DNA of 28,665 nt from NCBI GenBank assembly GCA_022564695.1, contig JADFKX010000006.1, positions 1-28,665 on the forward strand, in the 5' to 3' direction. Position numbers and translations under genes: made by a program. Source of the DNA: Chloroflexota bacterium. GTDB taxonomy: Bacteria; Chloroflexota; Dehalococcoidia; SM23-28-2; RBG-16-64-32. A model generated the notes under the pieces. That model was given only the letters and a program-made list of their open reading frames with translations, was not told the DNA's origin and made no database searches. Within the stretch, counting starts at the first letter, position 1. The number at the start of each line of letters is the position of its first letter. Below, in pieces: positions 7,895 to 14,664 of the stretch.

Positions 7895-7933
7895 CTGACG
7901 GGCCCTTTCCTGCCGACCCGGTTACCCAGCGTC

Positions 7934-9124
7934 ATGAACTTCCGCCTCAGCAAAACGCAGGTACGGCTTCGGACTGAAGTGTGCGACTTCCTCTCGCAGG
8001 AGCTGGGGACGAGCCACACCTCGGAGCCGCGGCCGATGCCGCCCGGCTACATGCCGGCGCGCGAGTTCGAGCTGAAGCTGGGGGAGCGAGGGTGGCTGGC
8101 GCTGAGCTGGCCGGAGGAGTACGGCGGCGGCGGCCGGCCGGTAGCGGAGCAGTTCATCGTGGAGGAGGAGGTGGCGCTGCACGGCGGCCCCGCAAGCGAC
8201 GCCATCGCCCGTGTCATCGTCGCCCCCATCCTTATGGCCAAAGGCAGCGAGGAGCAGAAACGCCGCTACCTTCCGGGCCTTGCCCGCGGCGAGATCACCT
8301 TCTGCCTGGGCTATACGGAGCCGGAGTCCGGATCGGACCTAGCCTCGCTCCAGACGCGGGCCGTGGCCGATGGCGACGACTACGTGATCAACGGCCGCAA
8401 AGTGTACACCAGCGGGGCAGAGGAGAGCGATTACTGCTGGCTGGCCGCCCGCACCGATCCCGAGGCGCCCAAGCACGCCGGTACGTCGGTCCTCATCGTT
8501 CCGATGAAGTCCGCCGGCGTGCAGGTACGCCCGTTGCTCAACCTGATGGACGAAGAATGGTTCAACGAGGTGATCTTCGAGGACGTGAGAGTGCCGCGCG
8601 GCGAGCTGGTAGGCGGGGAGAACAAGGGCTGGGAGGTGCTCACCTCAGCGCTGGGGGTGGAGCGAATCACGATCTACCGCGCCTTTGTGCACATGCGGAT
8701 GCTGTGGGCGCTGGTGCGACACGCCAGGGAGGAGCGCGGCGGCCGGCGGGCCCTTCGACTGGCTCAGGACAGGCCGTGGGACAATCCCGCGGTGCGACAA
8801 CGGCTGGGGAAGCTAGCGGCGGAGTTCGAGGTGGCGCGGCTGCTGCTCTGGCGCGCAATCGGGCTGCACGAGCGGGGCGAGGAGTTCCGCGCGCAAGCGG
8901 CGATGGTAAAGCTATTCAACACAGAGCTGGCGCAGCGACTGTACACGGCGGGGATGGGGATGATGGGCTCATACGCCGCCGTCCTGGGCGGCGAGAGGGC
9001 GCTGTGGCAGGGCGCCCTGCCCCACGCCTACCTATCGGCGGTGCAAGACACGATCGGCGCCGGCACTTCCGAGGTGCAGCGGGAGATCATCGCCCTACGC
9101 GGGCTGGGCCTGCCGCGGGGCTAG
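7934..9124 (+). CDS. Acyl-CoA dehydrogenase
   Basis: This 396-residue FAD-dependent acyl-CoA dehydrogenase carries out alpha,beta-oxidation of an acyl-CoA. Landmarks are the N-terminal helical domain, CLGYTEPESGSDLASLQTRA (124-143), DYVINGRKVYTSGA and the C-terminal IGAGTSEVQREIIALRGLGLPRG. The Glu that medium-chain enzymes carry just before GT in the C-terminal motif is replaced by Ala. Glu243 in GVERI matches the alternative catalytic-base position of isovaleryl- and long-chain enzymes. About eight residues (ALRLAQDR, 273-280) have no counterpart in the paralogue at 26005-27186 and coincide with a repeat element. The gene follows the cupin gene by 39 bp. The substrate is unknown; branched or steroid-like acyl-CoA is possible. 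Confidence 0.93.
   Translation: MNFRLSKTQVRLRTEVCDFLSQELGTSHTSEPRPMPPGYMPAREFELKLGERGWLALSWPEEYGGGGRPVAEQFIVEEEVALHGGPASDAIARVIVAPILMAKGSEEQKRRYLPGLARGEITFCLGYTEPESGSDLASLQTRAVADGDDYVINGRKVYTSGAEESDYCWLAARTDPEAPKHAGTSVLIVPMKSAGVQVRPLLNLMDEEWFNEVIFEDVRVPRGELVGGENKGWEVLTSALGVERITIYRAFVHMRMLWALVRHAREERGGRRALRLAQDRPWDNPAVRQRLGKLAAEFEVARLLLWRAIGLHERGEEFRAQAAMVKLFNTELAQRLYTAGMGMMGSYAAVLGGERALWQGALPHAYLSAVQDTIGAGTSEVQREIIALRGLGLPRG
8751..8775. repeat. Intragenic copy of a dispersed TTCGAC...CTCAGGACAGG-type repeat
   Basis: The stretch CCTTCGACTGGCTCAGGACA (from 8752) matches a short repeat that I recall as widespread in bacterial genomes. Its translations give the tell-tale strings PEPVEG and STGSGQA. 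Here it sits in frame inside the acyl-CoA dehydrogenase gene, where it codes for the extra residues around 273-280. I see no second copy in this window. Confidence 0.55.
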
Positions 9125-9558
9125 CCTTCGAGCTGCGCCTTCAGGCTCTCCAGCGACTCTTCGATCTCGTTCTGGAAGACGCGGTTCAGGAACAGGGCGT
9201 CAACCACCATGCCCAGCGCTCCCATAGGCGGCCTGTACCCGATCGTCCACTCCACATGAGTGCCGTCATCGCTCGGCTCGAAGGTCATACGGCCTTCCAT
9301 CTCCATACCGCTGGTGGCCTTGCGAGCGAACGCGCGGGGCGGGTCGTACTCCGTCCACAGCGCTTCCACCTCCTGGGCCCGCGGCCCCAGCTTGATGACG
9401 CTACGATCAATGGTGCCCTTGCTCTGGCCATCGCCGGAGGTTATGTCGACTGACTTCATGAACATGATCCAGTCCGGCTGCGTGGAGACGTTAGTAACGT
9501 AATTGAACACGTTGTCCGGCGAAGCGTCTATATCGATTGACTTGAGGATGCTGGGCAA
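9121..9558 (-). CDS. SRPBCC (START/polyketide cyclase-like) family protein
   Basis: This 145-residue protein has a helix-grip fold pattern: SIDIDASPDNVFNYVTNVSTQPDW near the N terminus, a central run of beta strands, and the C-terminal helix FQNEIEESLESLKAQLEG. Such proteins bind hydrophobic ligands; no specific function can be read. I chose the TTG at 9558 because AAGGAGG sits five bases upstream and the conserved fold begins right after it. A longer frame to 9621 adds residues with no support. The gene is convergent with the acyl-CoA dehydrogenase, and both stop codons lie within the palindrome CTAG at 9121-9124. Confidence 0.8.
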   Translation of the reverse strand: MPSILKSIDIDASPDNVFNYVTNVSTQPDWIMFMKSVDITSGDGQSKGTIDRSVIKLGPRAQEVEALWTEYDPPRAFARKATSGMEMEGRMTFEPSDDGTHVEWTIGYRPPMGALGMVVDALFLNRVFQNEIEESLESLKAQLEG

Positions 9559-9636
9559 TGGGACCTCCTTCTCTTGGAAGCTATCGTCGCCGAGATTAAT
9601 GCTTGAAGCGAGCGCTGTCAAGGATGGGCGACGGCC

Positions 9637-9664
9637 TTGCAGGTTTGGCGCAGCGCGCTATAAT
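9637..9664 (+). promoter_or_regulatory. Promoter of the plus-strand tRNA cluster
   Basis: TTGCAG (9637-9642) is followed after 16 bp by a perfect TATAAT (9659-9664). Transcription would begin near 9671, about eight bases before tRNA-Gly. The four tRNAs that follow are closely packed and probably co-transcribed. Confidence 0.75.
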
Positions 9665-9678
9665 CTAGTGGCGAGAGA

Positions 9679-9753
9679 GCGGAAGTGGCTCAGTGGTAGA
9701 GCGCCTCCTTGCCAAGGAGGAGGTCGCGGGTTCGAATCCCGTCTTCCGCTCCA
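9679..9753 (+). tRNA. tRNA-Gly(GCC)
   Basis: The acceptor stem GCGGAAG pairs with CTTCCGC and is followed by T and an encoded CCA. The anticodon stem CTCCT/AGGAG holds loop TTGCCAA, giving anticodon GCC. The T-arm contains GGTTCGAATCC. It is first in the cluster, directly after the TATAAT promoter. Confidence 0.97.
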
Positions 9754-9774
9754 TCTTTCTGCCTACGGGTTGAA

Positions 9775-9863
9775 GCCGAAGTGGCGGAATTGGTAGACGC
9801 GGCAGACTCAAAATCTGCTGAGGGGTAACCCTCGTGCCGGTTCGAGTCCGGCCTTCGGCACCA
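9775..9863 (+). tRNA. tRNA-Leu(CAA)
   Basis: This is a class II tRNA with a long variable arm. The acceptor GCCGAAG pairs with CTTCGGC, the anticodon loop is CTCAAAA (anticodon CAA, codon UUG), the variable arm is around GAGGGGTAACCCTC, and CCA is encoded. Confidence 0.96.
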
Positions 9864-9889
9864 GACGAAAACGGAATGCGATACTATAG

Positions 9890-9963
9890 TGCGGAGTGGT
9901 GTAAAGGTAGCACACGGGACTTTGAATCCCATAGTCCAGGTTCGAATCCTGGCTCCGCAGCCA
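9890..9963 (+). tRNA. tRNA-Gln(TTG)
   Basis: The acceptor TGCGGAG pairs with CTCCGCA, followed by G and an encoded CCA. The anticodon stem GGGA/TCCC holds loop CTTTGAA, giving anticodon UUG (codon CAA). The T-arm contains GGTTCGAATCC. Confidence 0.96.
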
Positions 9964-9977
9964 TGTCGGGATCGCGC

Positions 9978-10052
9978 TCCCCGGTAGCTCAACGGTAGAG
10001 CGAGCGGCTGTTAACCGCTAGGTTGTAGGTTCGATTCCTGCCCGGGGAGCCA
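9978..10052 (+). tRNA. tRNA-Asn(GTT)
   Basis: The acceptor TCCCCGG pairs with CCGGGGA, followed by G and an encoded CCA. The anticodon stem AGCGG/CCGCT holds loop CTGTTAA, giving anticodon GUU. It is the last tRNA of the cluster, 36 bp before the VOC-family gene. Confidence 0.97.
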
Positions 10053-10088
10053 ATTCTACTCCCACGTTACGTTGAACCGAGGCTTGCC

Positions 10089-10595
10089 ATGCAGGAAGAC
10101 GAGAGCAGCCAGCCGATTCCGATAGTCCGCCTGAATCACGCCGTTCTCTACGTACGAGAGCTGGATCGCGCCGTTGCATTCTACGAAAAGGCTTTCGGCC
10201 TCCAGGAGTTCGCCCGTGAAGGCGGCAGGATGGCCTTTCTACGCGCCGCAGGCTCGACTAACCACCATGACCTGGGGCTGCTCGAGGTCGGCTCAAACGC
10301 GCAGCAGCCACCGCCAGGTTCGACCGGTCTATATCACCTCGCCTGGGAAGTGCCAACCATCGAAGACCTCGCTCATGCAGCTTCCCTGCTCGCCGAGCTG
10401 GGCGCACTCACAGGTCGGAGCGATCACGGCGCGACCAAGTCGCTCTACGGCCGCGACCCAGACGGCAACGAGTTCGAGGTCATGTGGATGGTGCCTCGTG
10501 ATGAGTGGGGCGAGTTCGACCATCGTGCCACCGTCGCACCGCTCGATCTTGAGCGCGAGCTGGCCCGCTTCGGGCGAACGGACGAGACCGACTGA
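10089..10595 (+). CDS. VOC (glyoxalase/extradiol dioxygenase) family protein
   Basis: This 168-residue vicinal-oxygen-chelate protein has two beta-alpha-beta-beta-beta modules. The first begins LNHAVLYVRELDRAVAFYEK (15-34) and the second GLYHLAWEVPTIEDLAHAAS (80-99). The likely metal triad is His17, His83 and Glu130 (DPDGNEFEVMW), the arrangement of catechol-2,3-dioxygenase-like members. A ring-cleavage or glyoxalase role cannot be decided from sequence. The ATG lies downstream of CCGAGG. It follows the tRNA cluster and may be read through from it. Confidence 0.88.
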   Translation: MQEDESSQPIPIVRLNHAVLYVRELDRAVAFYEKAFGLQEFAREGGRMAFLRAAGSTNHHDLGLLEVGSNAQQPPPGSTGLYHLAWEVPTIEDLAHAASLLAELGALTGRSDHGATKSLYGRDPDGNEFEVMWMVPRDEWGEFDHRATVAPLDLERELARFGRTDETD

Positions 10596-10736
10596 GAGAG
10601 GCCAGCATCATCAGCCCCACAGTGCCCAGGCCCGTCTTCCCAGCACGCCACACCTCCACCTACGCGAGGATCCACGCGATGAGCTTACCCATTTATTCGT
10701 TAACCGCACCACCCTCCCGGCGTTATAGCCCTTGTG

Positions 10737-11255
10737 ATGGAGCTATCGAATTCGATGCTCGCTTCCATCGCCGGAGCTGTCTCGAGGAGATGCGACCCGG
10801 ACGACCGGCAGGACGTGGTGCAAAATTGCTGGGTATGGTTCCTCAAGTGGCGTCCTCGGTCACGATCGGCAGCATGGAAGATGGCACGTTCGGCCATGGC
10901 TGCGTGGTTCCAGGGGGAAACCAGGGCGCGGAGGCGGGAGGAGCGGGCCATGATGCTGGCCCCTGAGCACATGCCAGATGTCAGTGCGCAAGTAGAGGCG
11001 CGGATCGAACTTCAGAAGCTCGTCGCGGCTAGGCCGAGCGCGGTGCGCTATCTGCTTTCCCGGAGCCCTCCGTACAGCCCCAATGAGCGGAGGCGGGCCA
11101 GCTATAAGCGGTCTGAACTGCGGACGGTTCTAGAGAATCCTAGGGTTATACCTGAACGTCGCAAACGCCAGAGACGCATTATGGACGACATCGCCAAGAT
11201 TAGGGCCCTTGCCTCTAAATACAATCTGAGACTGCAGCCGCTGCCCGGGCAATAA
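10737..11255 (+). CDS. Small sigma-70-like protein (uncertain)
   Basis: This basic protein has about 172 residues. Residues ~15-75 look like a sigma-70 region 2: DPDDRQDVVQNCWVWFLKW, then MARSAMAAWFQGETRARRREE, which resembles the core-binding and DNA-melting helices. After a linker comes ARPSAVRYLLSRSPPYSPNERRRASYKRSELRTVLE, which could be a degenerate helix-turn-helix region 4, and then a very basic tail. It is shorter than typical ECF factors and no anti-sigma gene is nearby. A GTG at 10734 directly precedes the ATG, so either could be used. It might derive from a phage or mobile element. Coding status is likely; the sigma assignment is tentative. Confidence 0.55.
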   Translation: MELSNSMLASIAGAVSRRCDPDDRQDVVQNCWVWFLKWRPRSRSAAWKMARSAMAAWFQGETRARRREERAMMLAPEHMPDVSAQVEARIELQKLVAARPSAVRYLLSRSPPYSPNERRRASYKRSELRTVLENPRVIPERRKRQRRIMDDIAKIRALASKYNLRLQPLPGQ

Positions 11256-11645
11256 CTCCGGATTGGCTTGCCCTAGGCGCTGTGCGCCCCACCCGTTGAC
11301 CCCCACCCAGCCCAGCCCCTAGAGGGGCTAGGGACAAGGCCGTCGGCGAGACCGAGGGCGACCAACCCCTTCCAGGGGAGCGGCGACCCGTCCTCATCGG
11401 TTCGCTGGTGCGAGTGATGGTGGCCGTGCCCCTGCACGTGGGCGTTACGCCTGTTGGCCGGTGCCTCGTGATCGCATAGGGGTAGACTCTCCCGAAGCGG
11501 TCTCAAGAGTGCCCTAGAACCCTAACGCGATGTAGAATTATTTCAAATTCGGTGCCAACTTCGAGTCCTCAAGCGAGCCCTACTTAATGCACGACCTGTA
11601 GACTGGCGTGACATGGCGTGAGCAAGTTAAGGGGAAATCCAACCG
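11256..11645. other. 390-bp intergenic region
   Basis: I see no convincing gene here. It contains a perfect inverted repeat, AGCCCC-TAGA-GGGGCT (11314-11329), a possible terminator for the upstream gene or part of a dispersed repeat. There is a TAGAAT -10-like box at 11533-11538 without a good -35. Two TGGCGTGA copies lie 10 bp apart (11604-11611 and 11614-11621), close upstream of the MMPL gene. AAGGGG near 11630 could be its ribosome binding site. Confidence 0.5.
11604..11621 (+). promoter_or_regulatory. Tandem TGGCGTGA direct repeat, possible regulator site
   Basis: Two identical octamers begin 10 bp apart, one helical turn, 25-42 bp before the MMPL start codon. This spacing suits a dimeric regulator binding one face of the helix. 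No regulator gene is adjacent, so it remains a guess. Confidence 0.3.
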
Positions 11646-12239
11646 ATGGTAGACAAAAACCGTACAGCCAGGACCGGCGAAGCATTGGAGCAGCGCTCGG
11701 GCTGGATCATCGTTGCGTTCATCTCGGTCACGCTGCTTCTGCTGATACCTCTCGTGGCCCTGGCCACGGACGACGAGTACTCTGGCGAGCCGGGCGGCGA
11801 AACCTTCGATCTCCGGGACGACGTGAACGATCGATTCGCTCCAAGCATCCATTCTCCTCCCTTTGTCGTCGAATCGCGCGACGGAGATATTCTGACCCAG
11901 GCTCCGCTTTGGGAGCTGTACCGCAACGAGGAGGCTCTGAGGCAGGCCGACGAGAGGGGCGCGCTCCGCCCGGACGACCTGCCGGCCCAGCCCTACCTCT
12001 TTCAGGGCTTCGATACGGACGCCAACCGGCCCTTTGTGGGGACATACACCCTCGCCGACGCTGTCCAGGAGGTGCTGGCCAACGACCCGCGCCTCGACAC
12101 CTCGCTGGAGGCCGCCTCCGACGAGGAGGTCAAGCTGGCGGTCCACGAAGTCCTGGCGAACCCAGAGACCAGCGGCCTCCGTGACGCCCTCTCCGTGGAC
12201 GAGGCAGCGAGACGCGTGTTGTCGATGGCCGAGAGATAA
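11646..12239 (+). CDS. MMPL/RND transporter, N-terminal fragment (frameshifted gene)
   Basis: This 197-residue fragment has one transmembrane segment (SGWIIVAFISVTLLLLIPLVAL, ~19-40). An acidic extracytoplasmic region follows, with DEYSGEPGGETFDLRDDVND and helices such as LADAVQEVLANDPRLDTSLE. It looks like TM1 plus the start of the first large external domain of an MMPL-type RND exporter. The frame ends at TAA 12237-12239, but the same protein appears to continue in another frame from about 12236 (REITYWTASALFFIVRADNE). The next fragment carries TM2. On its own this piece could not transport anything. It has AAGGGG upstream, so it may still be translated. Confidence 0.75.
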   Translation: MVDKNRTARTGEALEQRSGWIIVAFISVTLLLLIPLVALATDDEYSGEPGGETFDLRDDVNDRFAPSIHSPPFVVESRDGDILTQAPLWELYRNEEALRQADERGALRPDDLPAQPYLFQGFDTDANRPFVGTYTLADAVQEVLANDPRLDTSLEAASDEEVKLAVHEVLANPETSGLRDALSVDEAARRVLSMAER

Positions 12240-12544
12240 CCTATTGGACTGCCTCAGCCCTGTTCTTCATAGTCCGCGCCGACAATGAGAAGCTGGGCGG
12301 GGGTACGTTCGAAGCCACTCCGGGCGGGGACGAAACGCTCCTCGACAAGGAGGAGTTTAACCGCAACGTCCAGGAAGGTCTCCGTGGCGACGAGGACACG
12401 TATCGGCTGTGGGGCATCGCCCTAGACGCCAACCTTGAGGCCGAAGACGAGGGCCGAGAGGCCGGCGTTTTCATCATGCTCACCGTCATCGCCGCGCTGG
12501 GCGTGGTGGGGATCAGCCTCCGCTCTTACTGGGCGGTGGCCTAG
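12236..12544 (+). pseudogene. Middle fragment of the broken MMPL/RND transporter gene
   Basis: In the frame of 12236, between the two long open frames, ~100 codons are open. They read ITYWTASALFFIVRADNEKL, then an acidic external stretch with DKEEFNRNVQEGLRGDEDTY, then TM2 VFIMLTVIAALGVVGISLRS ending YWAVA and TAG 12542-12544. The C-terminal piece resumes one frame over with LGVLMIWLKGISNL from 12541. So 11646-14451 is one ~935-codon MMPL gene with shifts near 12230-12240 and 12535-12541. It has no start codon or Shine-Dalgarno of its own. Either the gene is decaying or the assembly carries two indel errors; the sequence alone cannot tell. Confidence 0.8.
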
Positions 12545-12552
12545 GTGTCCTC

Positions 12553-14451
12553 ATGATCTGGCTCAAAGGCATCTCTAACCTCGTTGGGATCAAGGGAGGG
12601 CTGATCATTGAGTTTATCGTACCTATCGCCATGATCTCCCTGGGAGTGGACTTCGCGGTCCACGCCCTGCGGCGCTACGACGAGGAGAAGAGGCTGGGAC
12701 ACGCCCCCAGACTGGCGCTTCGGATAGGCTTCGCGGGGGTGCTGGGGGCGTTGGCGCTGGCGATGCTTAGTGACGGAATAGCGTTCCTCTCCAACGCCTC
12801 GTCCGGAATCGACTCGGTCATCGGATTCGCCGTCACCGCAGCCATCGCTTCCGTCTCCTCGTTCATCGTGCTGGGCATCGTCGTGCCCATCGCTATGATG
12901 AGGCTGGATACGATGAGGGCCCTTTCGACTTCGGCGCCCTCAAGAGGCCGGACGATCTTAACACTCCTCGGCAGCGTCAGCGCAGCGGTGATGCTCGCCG
13001 CCGGGGTTCTCCTGCTGATTGCGGTCAACGCGGCGGTGGGAGCAATCTTCATACTGGTGTCTATCGCCGTGACGATAGGTATTCCCGCCTTCTTTCTCTG
13101 GCGAAGGAACAGCCGCGAGCCCGCTGAGGCTCCCTCCGCGGCTGCCGCTTTACGGCCATCGGGTACCGTACAGCGCTCCTGGCTCGTGCCTGTTGTCGCG
13201 GGCCTAGCCAGGTACCGGCTAATTGTCCTGCCGATCACAGCCACCATTACTGGCGCCGCCATTATTTTCGCCACGCAATTGGATGCCACCTTCGACGTGA
13301 AGGACTTCTTCGATAGCAGCTCGGATTTCGTGGTTGGATTGGACAAGCTTGACGAACACGGGGCCGAGCGCACGGGCGAGCGGGGGATACTCTTTTTCAG
13401 GGGTGACCTGACCGATCCCCAGGCCGTAACCGGCCTGGGAGAGTTCCTAGATGGCCTGTCAAGCAACCCCGTCGTCGCCAAGAGCGCCGACGGGAGCATC
13501 CGCTCCAGCGAGACGCTACTTGATCTGCTGGACAGGCTCACTGCCAGCGACTTTGCGCGAAGCCAGGTGGCGGACATGACGGGAGTGGAGATAAGCGATG
13601 TCGACGGCGACGGCCTACCCGACAGCCGAGAGCAGATCGCGGCGGCATATGAGTACATGGCCGAGCGCGGGGTACCACTCGACGAGTCAACGCTGGTCTA
13701 CGACCCCGGTCAGGTCAGGCAGACGCTCTTCCACGATCCGTCGGGCCTCGAGGAGGATGCGACCATCGTGTCCGTGAGTATCCCGGGAACCCGAGAGCAG
13801 GAGGCGGTGGCAGCTGCACGCGAAGGGCTTGAGCTGGATCTGGAATCTCTTGAGCAGAACCCTGCCATCACCTTCACCGGACTCACCGGCTCCCCGTTCA
13901 CACGTGAGGCCCTTCTGGGCGCCACGACTCGCACGCTTCAGACGTCGTTACCCATCGCCGCGGCCAGCGTTCTGGTGCTGCTTCTGGTCACGATGCGCTC
14001 CATTCGCTACGCCGTTGTCACCATCATACCGATCGGCCTAGTGGCGGCGTGGCTTTACGCTGTCATGTTCCTCGCCGGCTTCAGCCTGAACTTCGTCACA
14101 GCTACCATTGGCGCCGTCTCCATAGGCGTGGGCATTGACTACTCCATCCATATGACGGAGCGTTTCCGCGAAGAGCTGCGGAGAGCGCCGGACCGAGTGC
14201 AGGCGTTGCGGCAGGCAACCAACGGAACCGGGGTGGCGCTGCTGGCCTCGGCTGCCTCAAGCATCGTGGGCTTCGCGATCATGGGCTTCGCGCCAATGCC
14301 CCTGTTCGCCTCGTACGGGATCCTAACAGCGATCATGATCTTCCTCGCCGTCTCCGCGTCCCTGTTGGTCCTCCCCTCCCTGCTGTTCCTTGCCACGCCG
14401 GAGACAACCGGGGAAGCAAGCCGTAGCGCGGCGCCGACGTTGGCGGACTGA
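12553..14451 (+). CDS. MMPL/RND transporter, C-terminal fragment (frameshifted gene)
   Basis: This 632-residue fragment holds most of the membrane domain of an MMPL-family RND exporter (lipid or hydrophobe export driven by protons). The first repeat has GLIIEFIVPIAMISLGVDFA (17-36). The second has FVTATIGAVSIGVGIDYSIH, and both carry the intramembrane Asp (GVDFA, GIDYS) typical of the family. Between them lies an external domain with an EF-hand-like DVDGDGLPD. The final helices end at residue ~620. ATG 12553 has no ribosome binding site and falls inside TM-coding sequence that is continuous with the upstream frames, so it is probably an internal Met. Loss of TM1-2 from this frame makes a functional product doubtful. 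Confidence 0.85.
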   Translation: MIWLKGISNLVGIKGGLIIEFIVPIAMISLGVDFAVHALRRYDEEKRLGHAPRLALRIGFAGVLGALALAMLSDGIAFLSNASSGIDSVIGFAVTAAIASVSSFIVLGIVVPIAMMRLDTMRALSTSAPSRGRTILTLLGSVSAAVMLAAGVLLLIAVNAAVGAIFILVSIAVTIGIPAFFLWRRNSREPAEAPSAAAALRPSGTVQRSWLVPVVAGLARYRLIVLPITATITGAAIIFATQLDATFDVKDFFDSSSDFVVGLDKLDEHGAERTGERGILFFRGDLTDPQAVTGLGEFLDGLSSNPVVAKSADGSIRSSETLLDLLDRLTASDFARSQVADMTGVEISDVDGDGLPDSREQIAAAYEYMAERGVPLDESTLVYDPGQVRQTLFHDPSGLEEDATIVSVSIPGTREQEAVAAAREGLELDLESLEQNPAITFTGLTGSPFTREALLGATTRTLQTSLPIAAASVLVLLLVTMRSIRYAVVTIIPIGLVAAWLYAVMFLAGFSLNFVTATIGAVSIGVGIDYSIHMTERFREELRRAPDRVQALRQATNGTGVALLASAASSIVGFAIMGFAPMPLFASYGILTAIMIFLAVSASLLVLPSLLFLATPETTGEASRSAAPTLAD

Positions 14452-14489
14452 GGCGTAACTTCTGCATCGCACGGTTCGAACGTTGGGCG

Positions 14490-14503
14490 CCCTTCGGGAA
14501 GGG
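14490..14503 (+). terminator. Short hairpin after the MMPL gene
   Basis: CCCTT-CGGG-AAGGG forms a compact stem 39 bp after the stop. There is no T-tract, so termination strength is doubtful. Confidence 0.3.
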
Positions 14504-14664
14504 TCTGGCCCCATAGCCGCTGCGCTCGCGGGACTGGTGCGCCGAATAATCGAGACTACGTAGAGCCCCTGATCAAGCGTGATGCTGCGCGATGGTCGCC
14601 AAGCCGTGCTGCATATGGCATGATTCGCCGTGAGAGAGCGTCCTCAAGATCAGGAGTGAACGAG

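Noticed and set aside
7981..9453. 490-codon open frame overlapping the acyl-CoA dehydrogenase in another frame
   Set aside because: The translation is Arg/Gly/Ala-rich with no recognisable domain, and the other frame is an unmistakable enzyme.
9679..10052. tRNA cluster as an integration site for a mobile element
   Set aside because: No integrase and no repeated tRNA 3' end were found nearby; the tRNAs are complete and have their own promoter.
11273..11506. His-rich antisense frame (GHGHHHSHQ) in the 11256-11645 gap
   Set aside because: No ribosome binding site. The second half translates a repeat-like GC hairpin region, so I treat it as non-coding.
12675..13658. 327-codon antisense frame over the MMPL gene
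   Set aside because: Ser/Thr/Arg-rich shadow of hydrophobic codons; no start signals and no family.
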